In this document: positions 49,179-61,427 of the stretch, one piece after another
Numbering within the stretch: the first letter of the stretch is position 1
Layout of the letters: each line of letters opens with the position of its first letter
Assembly (NCBI GenBank): GCA_013398955.1
Contig: VWPU01019240.1
Location: 1 to 64,000, forward strand
Length of the DNA stretch: 64,000 bases
Reading direction: 5' to 3'
Source: Callaeas wilsoni
Lineage: Eukaryota > Chordata > Aves > Passeriformes > Callaeidae
Translations under genes and position numbers: made by a program
The notes under the pieces: model-generated
Databases searched by the model: none
Told to the model about the DNA's origin: nothing
Seen by the model: the letters and a program-made list of their open reading frames with translations, nothing else

Positions 49179-52100
49179 GGCTGAATTCAGAATTTAGGTG
49201 TTCGAACCCAGTTTTCTGCTCTCTCCTCTCAAAGGAAGAAGGAGTGGAAAGGAAGAAGGACAGGCCATGAGCTCCCAACAGCTCTGCTCCCTGTCCTCCA
49301 CGTGGAGTAGAGGGAGCTTGCCTTGTCCCAAGCACTGCCATGAAGGCAGCCTTCAAAAGGATGTCAAACTGGGAGAGAGGAGGCAGGGAGGAAAATAAGG
49401 TTGCTTTGGGGGACTTCATCCCTGTGGAAAGAGTGTGCAGCCAAGGGACATCAGGTAGCGGTAGTCTGTAGCCAGAGATACCTAGTGGGAAATGCTGGGG
49501 CCCCACAGGGCTCGTCCAATGGAATGGAAGAGGGCAGGGAGCTGCAGGCTGAGTGCGTGATCATGCCTAGGTATAACACGTATTTAGCACTGGAGCGAGT
49601 CCAAGGCTGTTATGAATTGCTTCGTGAGGGTGAATCAGAAGGATGAAAAAGGCAGCTGTTTGCTGCCAGGATATTGTAGCAATGCTTTTGAAAAGGCTTT
49701 GATATCATACTCTGTAACTGTTTTGTAGTTGGCCGAATCAACATGTTTCTGAAAAGTGCAGCACATGGAAACTTTTTATAGCACTTACTTGAAAAACTGT
49801 AGCCTTTTCCCTATCTCAGAAGGGAATGTGCTGAGTGGTTGGATGCAAGCACTGCGTGCACCCACGTGTGCAACCAAGGGGTGGAAAAGTCCAGGGGAAA
49901 GAGAAGTGAGACACCATGGCTCAACCTGTGTGCTGGGCCTAGGAAGGGATGGAAGGAGAGAGGCAGTGCAGTCAGGTGGTTCTGGGTGATAGGAGGATAC
50001 CTGAAGGAACCAGCATCATCTTCAGGGATCTCTGTGCTGCTTCTGGCACCACCACCATTTTGCTAAAGCCCCAGTATCTGTCATGGGCTGTGTCCCTGGG
50101 CAGCTCACAGGATGGGGCCAGAGCTTGTTTGTGGGCATTGATTTCATCACCTCTGTCCTTCCTGGGCAGGTTAGATCCTGGAGGGGGCCCTCCTGCTTGT
50201 GTGCCAGCAGCCATGACCAGACCCAGCCCAGACACAGCTTCTTGGGGATGCTTCTCCACCTTGTCCCAAATGCATCCATTACTTGTGTGTCTGAGGGTGG
50301 AGATACCTGCCAGCCTCTTGGTATCTCCTCTTGCCCTCTCCACAGGCATGTGTGCTGGTGTCTTCTGGTGGGGTCCCAGGTTTGAGTTTACACTTGGGTT
50401 ACACTTTGGGCTTACAGGCTTTTGCACTGCTCTTGGCGAGCACCGTGTGAGAGAGGAGAAGGTGTGAGTAGTGTGCCTGCTGCTGTGGCAGAAGGTGCCA
50501 GTTGTGGTTCTTTCTTCTTGGGGAGCCGTTTCCATCACCTGCTGTAGGAGATTATTTTTATCTCTGGTAAACAGCATTAATTCCAGTGCTGTGTGATCTT
50601 TGGTCCAACCTGCATATAGGCCAACAGGTGGTCGCCCACGATTCAGAGATCATGATCTTGGTCTTGATTCAAACGCCCGTGGGAACTTGTTGTACAAAGC
50701 ATGTTTGATGTGTTTTCAATAATTCCTGGTGCAGAGGAGAGATTTTATTAAACCTTGGTAGGTTTAGATTCTCTGGTTGTTGAGTGCCTTGTGCTCAAAT
50801 GTGTTGCTTTGCTCCTGTCCAGTGAGAAGTGATGAAACCTGAATGTCTCAGGCAAGGCTGCCAGATTCTTGCCAAGTGGGGTGATAGAAAACAGTTCTCA
50901 GAAGTAATGATCAGTGACAATTTAGTGTCAGCAGGAAATTCTGTGTCAAACTGACTGGTTATATAAACATATTTCCATCCAGAAGAGCTGTGCCTGTAGA
51001 AAAGAGTGTGACATCAGGTGTTTAAACCATACTTTTCATAAGGATGAGGAGTTATGTTTTCAACTCACTGTATTTGAAGTTTGGCCAACACATTTCTACT
51101 GAAAGTCAAAGTTTCCTGTTGAAAATAGTAAGAACAAAACTAATGGCAGTATTGTTCACATTTTACATTTGAAAAGATGACTAGAGATATGCTGTGAATT
51201 CCTTACAACCTGCCTCCCTTTCTGAGCCCTTGTTATGTAGTGATGTTATATTTGTGAGGTTTTTGTTAACATTTAGTCATTAATTTGCTCTTTGAATTGT
51301 CAGATCCTGAGCCTTATTCTACCTTCCCTCTATACTTTCTGACTCCTTCTTTAGGGTGTGTTTTCCAGCAAATTTCAGTGTACCAGAGCAAAGAAAAATC
51401 TTAATCTTGCTGAGAAACTCAGAATTCAGAGCTGCAGCCAGCCTTCTCTGTAAGAAGCAATAGTTAGTAGGACTTGGTCTGACTTTTTGGACATTACTTT
51501 GGTTCTTGTGGCAAACAAGCTTTTATCATCAGCTTTTGCTTCGTGGCAGGCAGGCAGAACTGAGGCAGCAGGGGAACTGAGGTGCAGGCTGATGCTGAGC
51601 CTTCCTCTCCTCGGCTGGAGTGTTTGGATGGCCATGCTCCACCAGTGAAAAGTCAGAAAACAGCATTTATGCTTTCTTAGCTCAAAAGATGTTCTGGTGT
51701 TAATGCTCTTGCTCAAAGACAGATTTAACAAAAAAAAAAGGAGTTTCCCTGGGAACAAGACCTTGTATAACCTCAACAGAGGAGGATAGCAGGCTGAGGT
51801 CTCTCATGAACAGTTTTGCCTGTACACTTTCTGCAGAAATATAAGTCTCTGTGACTTGGACAGGTGTCAGGGTCTTATCATGACAGCAAGGACTTCACAG
51901 TTTTTTGAGCAGCATTTTGCACCACAAAAGATCCTTGGCATTGTACAAAGGTGACACAGGCCGGAACATAGCCCAGTAAGATGAAGTCTATGTGAACATT
52001 AGACTTTCCATTTTAAGGAGTTCATCCCCATGTGGTTCTGTAACTTTCCCTTTGTTTTTCGTTTTCTTTCCGAATAAGGATAAGTTGCAAACCAAGCTCA

Positions 52101-54086
52101 ATAATGTAGTTGGTTTATTCCAGCTGAAATAAATGCTCACAGTTAGAAACATGCAGTTTAAATTAAAGGTCATGGACAGTTCTTTTTTTACTGCACAGCA
52201 GTTGGCTACACGGGCATCAAGGTTGTCTTGTGTCCTGCTGGAAGTGATCTGGTTTCACACTGCCTGGACGTCTATGGACCCCTCTCTCTGTTCAGAACGT
52301 TGACAGCTCATCTACCATAATGTTCTTTATATTTTCATTCCTGTTGCCAAAAGTTTCCATTAGAAGGTGATTTGCTCAAGAGGCCAGCTTGCCTTTCATC
52401 TTGAGTATTTTCCTAGGCATCCTAAAATCAGCAGTGCTTGGTTAAAAAACTTCAACAACAGATGTTTTTTAAAGCATGTGAAAAAGGAGATCTGAAAAAA
52501 ACATATTGAATATGTTTTATGGTGATATGATTTTGGATCTATATCCCCTATTCACCTCTATTCCCAGCATGAACCTACGACAAAAATAAATAGCAGGCAA
52601 CAAAGCTAGTAGTAATGCCAAAGCTTCAAAATAAATGTGGTTGCTTGTGAAAAAGCAGTTGAGTGAGTTGGATGAAATGGCAGTGTAATTATACGGTAGC
52701 AAGTCAAAGTTTGATAGCTTGGAGCTTATCTTAGCACAGCATGCCACTTCTCCCCCCACCCCAACCCTTGGTATGGCATGTTTCTTTTTCAACACTTCAT
52801 TCCTAGTTGTTCATTTTTAAATAATCCTATCAAACCTTAAGTTTGTTGTTCGTAATGATTTTGGAAGGAAATTCAGATAGTAATTAAAATGGCACAGACC
52901 AAAACAGGTTAACCAAAATATCCCCAAAAGGAAAATTTTGGGTACTTAAAGTGATCATTTTGAATTCCCAGCTCTGCAGGATTCATTATTTTGTTAACAC
53001 TTCTTGGATTAGCTTCAGTTTTGCCAAGATAAAGGATAACAATATACAAGACTCCTATGGAAAGAGTGCCTATGCTCTTAACTGACCTAAAGCTGAGGAC
53101 TGCCTGTTACATGTATGTGTATATGACACTAGTCCACTGTCAAAAAAGTTTTCATTATTTGGAAGATTAAGCAGAAAAAAATGTCTTAAGATTTAGCATA
53201 CAAATTTTAAGTTACCAGTATGCTTTTAAATAGTTCAGTAAAAATTGCTTCCTTTCGTTGTCCAGGTCTCTTATCTGATACCTACTTCCTTCCCGCTCTG
53301 TGGATGTTTCCTGTTTTCCATGTCACTCCACACATCCCCCCCATGTATTTCCATGTGCCTTTTCCTGTTGTCCTCTGATCTTCTGCAGCTGCTCCTCAGA
53401 TGCCTCTCCACCAAGGAAAGGTTCCAAAGAACTGGCTCCTATACAGTGCCATGCAGACACACTTTGAGGACACCTACCCTCACCCCTTGAGCAAGGAGGC
53501 AGCGGCACGTGCATTTCTGGGCATGCTGATGCAAAGTATCCTGTGTACCATTAACAGTGAACACCCCACTTTGGAGGTCCCTCTTGTGCCTTTGCCTTGT
53601 CCCCTGTGCTGTTTGTATTGTGCAAGTGGCACAAGAAAAACAACAGGAAAATAATGTGTGTCGGGTCTGTGATAGTAAGCAGTTAAGTCATGCCTGTGCT
53701 TTCATGTATGACTCAGTTACCCTCTCTGTGATGGCTATTGCTATGGAAATAAAATGCTGACTGATAACTGGGAGAAAATTCTTCAAGGAAGGATCCTGCT
53801 TCTTATAGGTAGAATTGCATCATCAGGGATTTAGTAGGGTTTGGCTGTAAGCAGAAAGCCAGAGAGACACTGTCTGTATATTACTGTCAAATACACCCTA
53901 GTTCATGAATGTTTCCAACTCTTCTTTTTACTGCTTTACAAGAGAAATATGACTATATTTATTTCAGTTACCTATGTTCCAACAAGAGCAGAACTGAGGT
54001 GGAGTATTACAAAATACTTATTTAAAAGGGAAAAGTGCACGAGACATGATTATGTAGCCAGTATTTTCTTGCGTGTGTTTTATTGA

Positions 54087-54347
<261 letters not shown>

Positions 54348-55597
54348 TAAGAGACAAGGCCATGGTCGATGCATGAACTGATAAAAGTGTGAGTAAAAGG
54401 CAGCTTAGCAAAATGCAGCAAATGTCAGCCTTTGTCCTGTCCTCCTTTTTGTGCTCAAGTGTGTCGTTCTCTGTGTGGGAAGCCATTGTCCCACTGGGTG
54501 TAGCTCTGCCAAGGCTGAGGATGCTGCCGTGCTGTGCTGCGGAGGGGCTGCCGGGGCTCTGCCTCAGACCTGCACAGCTGGACCATGGCAGTTTTGGTAC
54601 AGCAAGTCCGTACATCTATACCAGCCCTGGTCCCTTCTTGTGTAGGGGTACAGCTTCCTCACAAACTAGACAAAGATGGGAAATTGGAGTCGATGATCCT
54701 GTGTGTCTCTGTTCCTAGGCAGTCCACGGCTCAGAGAGGGGATAACCTTTATTATTGCTCGCCGTTAGCCACCTTACTAATGTGCAGGCTTTAATACTTG
54801 CAGATATTAAATGCATGCAGCCAGACTGCACTCTTGTAAGAGATTTGCACAGGAAGATAAGCAAATAATCGGCTATAGCTGTGCACTTAAAACAATCATA
54901 ATGGCAACAGGATTCTCCCCAGGGAGAACCTGAGGCCTTTCTCAAAATGTTTTTCCCAACCAGTTGTCACTGAAACTTTTGATCTGCACTTTCTAGAAGA
55001 GTCAAACTGATTTTCAAGTCATGTGCCCTTTTTCAGAAGTCCAATTTAATTTCAAAGCCGCAAGGAGTTCTACAATGTAGGAATAAACTCCTGAATTGAC
55101 AGTTCATAAAATTTTGCCTGCTGAGAGTGGTCTGTGTAGCCCTTCAGCCAGCTGAGGCTAAATGTGCTGTACTGGACTTAACAAGCAAAATGGATACAAG
55201 GGAAAAATGTGATGAAGATATGAGCTGCACAGAGCCTCTGCAGGTTTTCCACCTTGCTGCTTGGCTCAGAAAAGTATGTGGCTCTCCAAAGATGAGATCT
55301 CATAGGATATCTTAGTAGTAAGGAGGGTTGATTGCCTTTCATTTATCAGCATGATAGGCTTATCACTCATCTGGCAAGAGAAGATCAAGTGAGGTATTAA
55401 AGGCTTGCTCACAAAGGAAGGTAAAGGTAATTATTGTTCTCATGGGGGAGGTATTACATTTTGAAACAACCTTCACTAAGAGTGGGCAGTGACATGCTGA
55501 TATCTAAGCCTGCAGAGAGCTTGATTTGAGGCATAAGGAACATCTCTGTTCATGTATGCTGCGATTTTTTAATGTTTTTTATTTCTTTCTTCATTGT

Positions 55598-55791
55598 GAG
55601 GGTGGTGAGGCACTGGAACAGTTTGCGCAGAGAAGTTGTGGATGCCCCATCCCTGGAAGAATTCAAGGCCAGGTTGGATAGGGACCTGACCAACCTAATC
55701 TAATGGAAGGTCCCCGCCCATGTCAGGAAGGGTTGGAGTTAGATGCTCTTTAGGATCCCTTACAACCCAAGCCATTCTATGGTTCTGTGAT
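55598..55791 (+). mobile_element. CR1 LINE fragment, 3' end, plus orientation
   Basis: Reads GTGAGGCACTGGAACAGTTT, GAAGTTGTGGATGCCCCATC, AATTCAAGGCCAGGTTGGAT and ends CCATTCTATGGTTCTGTGA, the conserved CR1 3' untranslated end and terminal repeat. About 190 nt remain, 5' truncated as is usual for CR1. It lies in the sense orientation within DCBLD1 intron 2. Confidence 0.95.
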
Positions 55792-58700
55792 CCGTTTCAT
55801 AACTAAGTAATGAGTGGTGTTCACCTGAAGCAGTCTGTCTGTACTTGGCAGTAAGAAATAGGTGGTTATTATTGCATTAGCATATCTTTGAATAATTTTT
55901 ATTGATACTGTCTTGATGTTTCTAATCTAAGAGTCTTCTCGGAAACAGGGATAAATCAATATATTGGTTTTTGAAGCGAAAAATGAAGCTTGGATGTTGA
56001 TTGAAATTCTGGCTCCTTACAGATCAGCCTGAAGGCATCTTCACATCATTTATACTGCAGTTATTCAGCCTATAAGAACAGAATAGCTGTGTATTATGCA
56101 ATCAAGTCCACATAATTAATTTTTTTAAAGTATTCCCACACCCATTTTCAGATCTGATTGGTAATGTCTGATGCATGTGGACTATAATTTGCATTCTCAG
56201 TAGTGAACTGCACAATTAGCAGATCTTGGTCATATCTGATTTAACCAGTTTTGTAGTTTAGGCAGACATACCATCTGTAATGGATTTTGTGGTCTGCAGC
56301 TCACTGTAGACTTTCCCACCAACATACCTACAGAGTGTCTATTCTACATTCAGGCAAATCCATGCAGAATGGATGTGGAAATAGTTCTGTAGGCATAAAT
56401 TAATGATGTTGCTTACGTTTTAAAAGACACGTGAATTCTTAGATGAGATTATAGCTTCTCTAAGTAATTTTATTCAACAGTCTTGCTATAGCTTTGGGTT
56501 TCAATATGCATTTATGCAAGCTAAAGAAGCCCTGTGAATAAGCACTGCTACATCCATTAAGTCTGTTAAGTGTCCTTTTAGATAGCTGTTTCTGAACTCA
56601 GATCTCCTCTTTGCAACCCTTCCCTCTTCATGAACATCTACAGGCAGGTAAACATCTTCCCTCTAGCCAAGGAGATATTGACCTTAGCCATCAAAGTTCT
56701 TTCACGGGATGATGGAGAGTTGAAAATATTTTGCAAGCACTGAAAACATCTGAGCAATTAAAAACTAATCTTTGTGTGTTTTTTTTGTATTTGACCTGAG
56801 TTTAAAAAGGAAAACCTAAAAAGCAAAGTATGAAAGCTGGCAGTGTGAATACTGCTCATGTTTCAAATTAGTCTGAGCAGCCTTTGCTCTTTATTTAGGA
56901 GGTTTGCAATTACAAGACAATAAAGTCCAAAGGGAAATGTTTTAAATATCATGCTGCTTTCTTCAGTTCTACATAAGACAACAGCATGAATGTCAGTATG
57001 AGTACAAACAACTGTTGAGGAGTATATCTGAAGCTTAGAAAATTGGTCAGAGGCAAAATACTAGATTATGCATACAAATATAAAATTAGTGTGAAGAAGA
57101 CTCCAGATGATAAAGTATTGTTTTTCTTTCAGATTTCTTCCAGTCTTTACATTTAACTGTGATTCATTCATCATTGTAACCATCTGCAGGGATTCTTGCA
57201 ATACAGCAAGGAGTAACTCAATTTGTCTTTGGGGTATTTATGTTCCATGCAGTAAAGGGAATCTGTTAAATACAAATGAAGAGATTAATTGATTTATGTT
57301 AGCAGTAACATTGATGTTACTTTTGTAAGTTGGTGACTACAGATTAGAGCACTTACATGCAAATTTTATAGAAGTTCAGGACATTCCTTGAATTCTGTAG
57401 ACGAATAGAAGAGTATGATTCATTCCTAGAAAAGCGTGTAATGTTGTTGTGTACGCTGATCTACTGAAGCCTTTCTCAGTCTCAACTAAGACACAAATGT
57501 GACACTACAGTTCTTCTCAGCGCTGATGGACCTGTGAAAGCAGCTATTGCATTTAGATTTCTCCAATATTGCAATTAAAAGATAATTAAATAATCTTAAT
57601 GAAGCTCTAAAGCTGGAGTCATACAGCATCTGAACACTGTATCTCTGAGTTATTACTCTGCAAATTATTTTCTTTAGTGTTCACTGGAGAAAGGAACCTG
57701 TAGCAAGCCTTTTCTTTCAAGCTGTTAGCTCTGTATCCAGACGTAGATGTGAAAATATTAATCATCAGTCAGCAAAGGGAGTCTAACACCCGTTTTGGTG
57801 AAACTGAGTCACCCTTGTCTGACAAACATTTAAATATTAGCACAGCTTTGCACGTGTTGTCTCTAGGAGAAATAAATAGATGATCGTGTTCTGTTTCAAA
57901 GGCACAGCTTTTGACTGGATTAAAATATGGTGTTTTTTGTCCCACAGAAAATTAATATGAGCGTAATCTCACAGTGCAGACAAGGTGCAGCCTTTACGAA
58001 AATGCTTTTCTTCTCGAGTTAATTGCATTATCTGAGCATATTAAAAATACTGAGCTCTGAAGTAGAGCTTCTGATTTTTTAATTAGTTAAAGGGATATGT
58101 GAAAACAAGATTAACCATGTCAGCCCTGTAGTTCTCAAGAACAAAATTTGCACTGCTTATGAAGGTGAATCATAAATGTTTTAAAAGTTTGACAGAAACT
58201 GCTTTTAGTCTGCTTCTTTTCATGTCTCTATCAGATTTCTGTACCTCTTTTGACCCCTTTTTCTTTCTTTTTTCTATCTCTTTCCCCATCTAATGGCTTG
58301 GTATTTTTTCCCATAATTTTGTGAGATGATCATCAGTCTTGACTGGAGAGAAAGCCAAAAGAAGAGATAAGTGCCTACTTACTTCCTCATTCACTTGCAG
58401 TCAGTAGGAGGTTGATGTGTTCCTCCGGGGTGGATGTCAGAGCTGCTGAGTGACTAGTAATAATTTGGAGAGTTAGTGCAGTTGACTTGTTCTTGCATAA
58501 TTTACAGCTGGTAACTAACGTGAAATAGAGAATTTACTGAAAATGCTTTCTTCTCCCCACACCCCATCACTAAAGGTACAGAGTGCCTTTGGATGCCTCC
58601 TACCTGTCATTATGACTTGAAGGGATTCATCAAACCAGTCACTCTTATTATTTATTAAAATAAATATCTTGTTTGAATAAAGGGTGTGTCCAGGTTTCTT

Positions 58701-61372
58701 TTTCATCCCTCAAAGGAAACTTGTTATTACTGTATTGTTTCTGGTATTTCAGGAAACCCAGAGAAATGCCCAGACAAGTTCTTGCTGAAGATCAAGTTGA
58801 GCAGTTTCTTAACAGTCAAAATGCTTTTAACAGTTGGGTTTCGCCTGAGCAGTTGCAGTATCCTGAGTTTCCAGCATTGGAAGGATTGATGCAACAAAGA
58901 ATGTCAGCATTTTGTTTTATCAAATGGACCTTTTTTCCTGTTAGCTGCGTACAGTGTATTAGTCGCTGGTTTTTGTTAAACTACCATTCTTCATTCATGA
59001 TTCCTAGTTGTTGCTATGCTTCTGTCTTTGGATTTGGCTAAAACCACAACAGTGTTAAAAGGGGGGATCTCACCTGAGGTCAAGCAGGCAGACCTACAGC
59101 CTGTGCAGGTGGCACAGATGCTCCATTTGAAAGTTGTGATTATTTCCCCAACCTAACTCAGATGCCTTTTTCTTTCCTTTATTGCAGTCTTTGGCAACCC
59201 TTTGGAAACGTTAACTGAAAGTTGTATTTGTTTTTCCTAAAACAAGAAATGCTTGCTACTCAGGCTTAGGTCAGACTGTGTTGCACAGAGTTAAATGTTG
59301 AATAACCAGGCTGTCTCATCCTGACTACTCTGTCATCTCATATCTGCAGAGTATTAAACACCACCTTCCCTGCAACCTGCAAGGAAGGACATAAAGCAGC
59401 GCTTCTTGTGTCCTGGCATGTCCTTGCAGGGTCCTGCTGGTTCCCACTGCACGTGTGCATGTCAGGGTTCGAGCAAACAGGACCTCTCTTGATAAGGGGG
59501 AGAGGAAGAGTTACTGCTTATCAAAGTATCTGTGCAAATGTGGGATGGAGATGAATTTTGAGGCTGAAGGAGTTTTCATACAACAGATCCTTGCAGGTTT
59601 TGTGAGCTATTTGTGAAAGACTTGCACTCTGGATGAGTTTTTAGCTCTGAAGTGAAACAAGTGTAATCCATGTTCATCTTATCCCCTGTCCTTCCTCAGC
59701 TACTGAGGCAATTCCAAATTGATTTATTTGAGAAAAGGCTACAATTTAAAACATCATTTTCCACAAACAAATGCATTAAGACATAATAATCCTTTAGAGG
59801 CACATTCAGGGATTGTTGCTGCATCTTGCCTGTCAATCATGGCTTACTCTGCAAGTAAAGACTGAAAAAAGGGAGAAGATTCTCTGTTGAACAGAGGACA
59901 TAATTATTTTATATCCAAACCAAGTTTCTTAAAGACCTCTGCAAATGTCAAGCTGTGGATTTCAAATGAAGTTGAGGAATTTGAAAGCAGAATGAGCATA
60001 GTGAACCAGCCATTCAATAGCTGAAGAGGGAAATAGTTGCTTCTAAAAGGAAGCAAAAGCCTTACAGAAGAGGCAGAAAGTATTAAGAACTAGAGAAACA
60101 GGCAGCATGTAGGCATTGCCAGCTGGTGTGAAAGAAGAGAGTCCTCTGGGCACAGTACTTCTTAAGGGAAGTAGAAAAAATAAAGGAACATAATTCAGCA
60201 ACGAAAACTCAGGAGCTCTGCCAGAGCCTGGTTGACAGTAGAAGTAAACTAGACCTCATAAAACCAGACAATGCTGTAAAGATCATCAGATTTGCAAAAC
60301 AACACTATTATGAAAAAGACAAAAGCTATTGCTAACATTAAAAAAATGAACAACACGTAAAATAGTCTCTTCGGTCTCCAGAATGGCCAGCCAAAGGATA
60401 TCCATGAGACAATTTACTGTGTATCTTGCAGGATGTTAAAGCTGCTTGGAGACAAAATAAAAGTGTTTTATTTAAGCCACCTAAACCACACCAACAGATC
60501 AAATGTTCTGGATGAAAGGCATTAAAAGTTAGTTTAATTATGGAGAATATTAAATTTAGTATACTTGAAATCGTTAGGCCTCTAATATCTCTCCTGCAGA
60601 ATTTATAAATATGTATAAAAGGAATCTGGAGTGAACAGACGGAACCACAGTTGGGTCAACTTCTTAATAAGACATGGAAAGAAGAAAAGGCTCTGGCACC
60701 TAGATATAGTAGTATTGAAATATGGAGAACACCTACTCAGTTTCATCACATATAACACATCTGTTTATTAAATCAAACTCCTTCCTTTGTTCTTATAAAC
60801 AAACCAAATAATCCTGCCTACTTACCCCAGCAGAGCTCCAGCCAAGTCACTTTAACAGGAAGCTGAGAGAGATCAGCATTCATGACTCGTTTTTCAAGCC
60901 GAATATGCAAAACTACCCACCTCACAACTAACATTAGAAGATGAAAAACTGATAACGTGATCTGGCAGTTCTCAAAAGGGATCTTAAAAAACTTCTGGCT
61001 AAGTCCCAGGTTTAGGAATTAAATATTTATCCGAAGTCAAGTCCAAATGCTGCAGTAAAAATTAACCAGGCCCTATAAGCAAGTTTCTCTTTTTCATATT
61101 GGGGCTTTCTCCATCATCCTTCATCTTCACTATGGTTGTACAGTATTCATATAGATAGCCCAGGGAAATCAATAAATCCCAGGTGGAATGGACAGACAAG
61201 ACGGGGAGCACATATGAATGAGTTTTAAAAGTAAACAGTGAGAGTATTTTTGTCACCTCAATTGCAAATGGAAAATATCGAGTAGTTTAAATACAGCTTT
61301 CAGATGAAGTCTAACGTGTACAGATGCTGACTGGGTTTAGTCTTCTACTGTCTATAAATTCTCACGATATAT

Positions 61373-61427
61373 ATATTTGAGGTAATAGTGAGTAAGTAAT
61401 ATATGTATTTGAGGTAATAGTGAGTTA
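61373..61427. repeat. Two-copy direct repeat, period about 33
   Basis: TATTTGAGGTAATAGTGAGT occurs twice (about 61374 and 61407) in AT-rich intron DNA, joined by an AATATATG-type spacer. Confidence 0.8.

Noticed and set aside
49180..49215. tRNA B-box-like GTTCGAACC after a poly-T tract
   Set aside because: It is a short palindrome (TTCGAA); no A box or foldable cloverleaf nearby.
58673..59041. 122-codon plus-strand ORF tested as the next DCBLD1 exon
   Set aside because: The translation lacks the PYCG start and the CUB strand pattern expected after exon 2.
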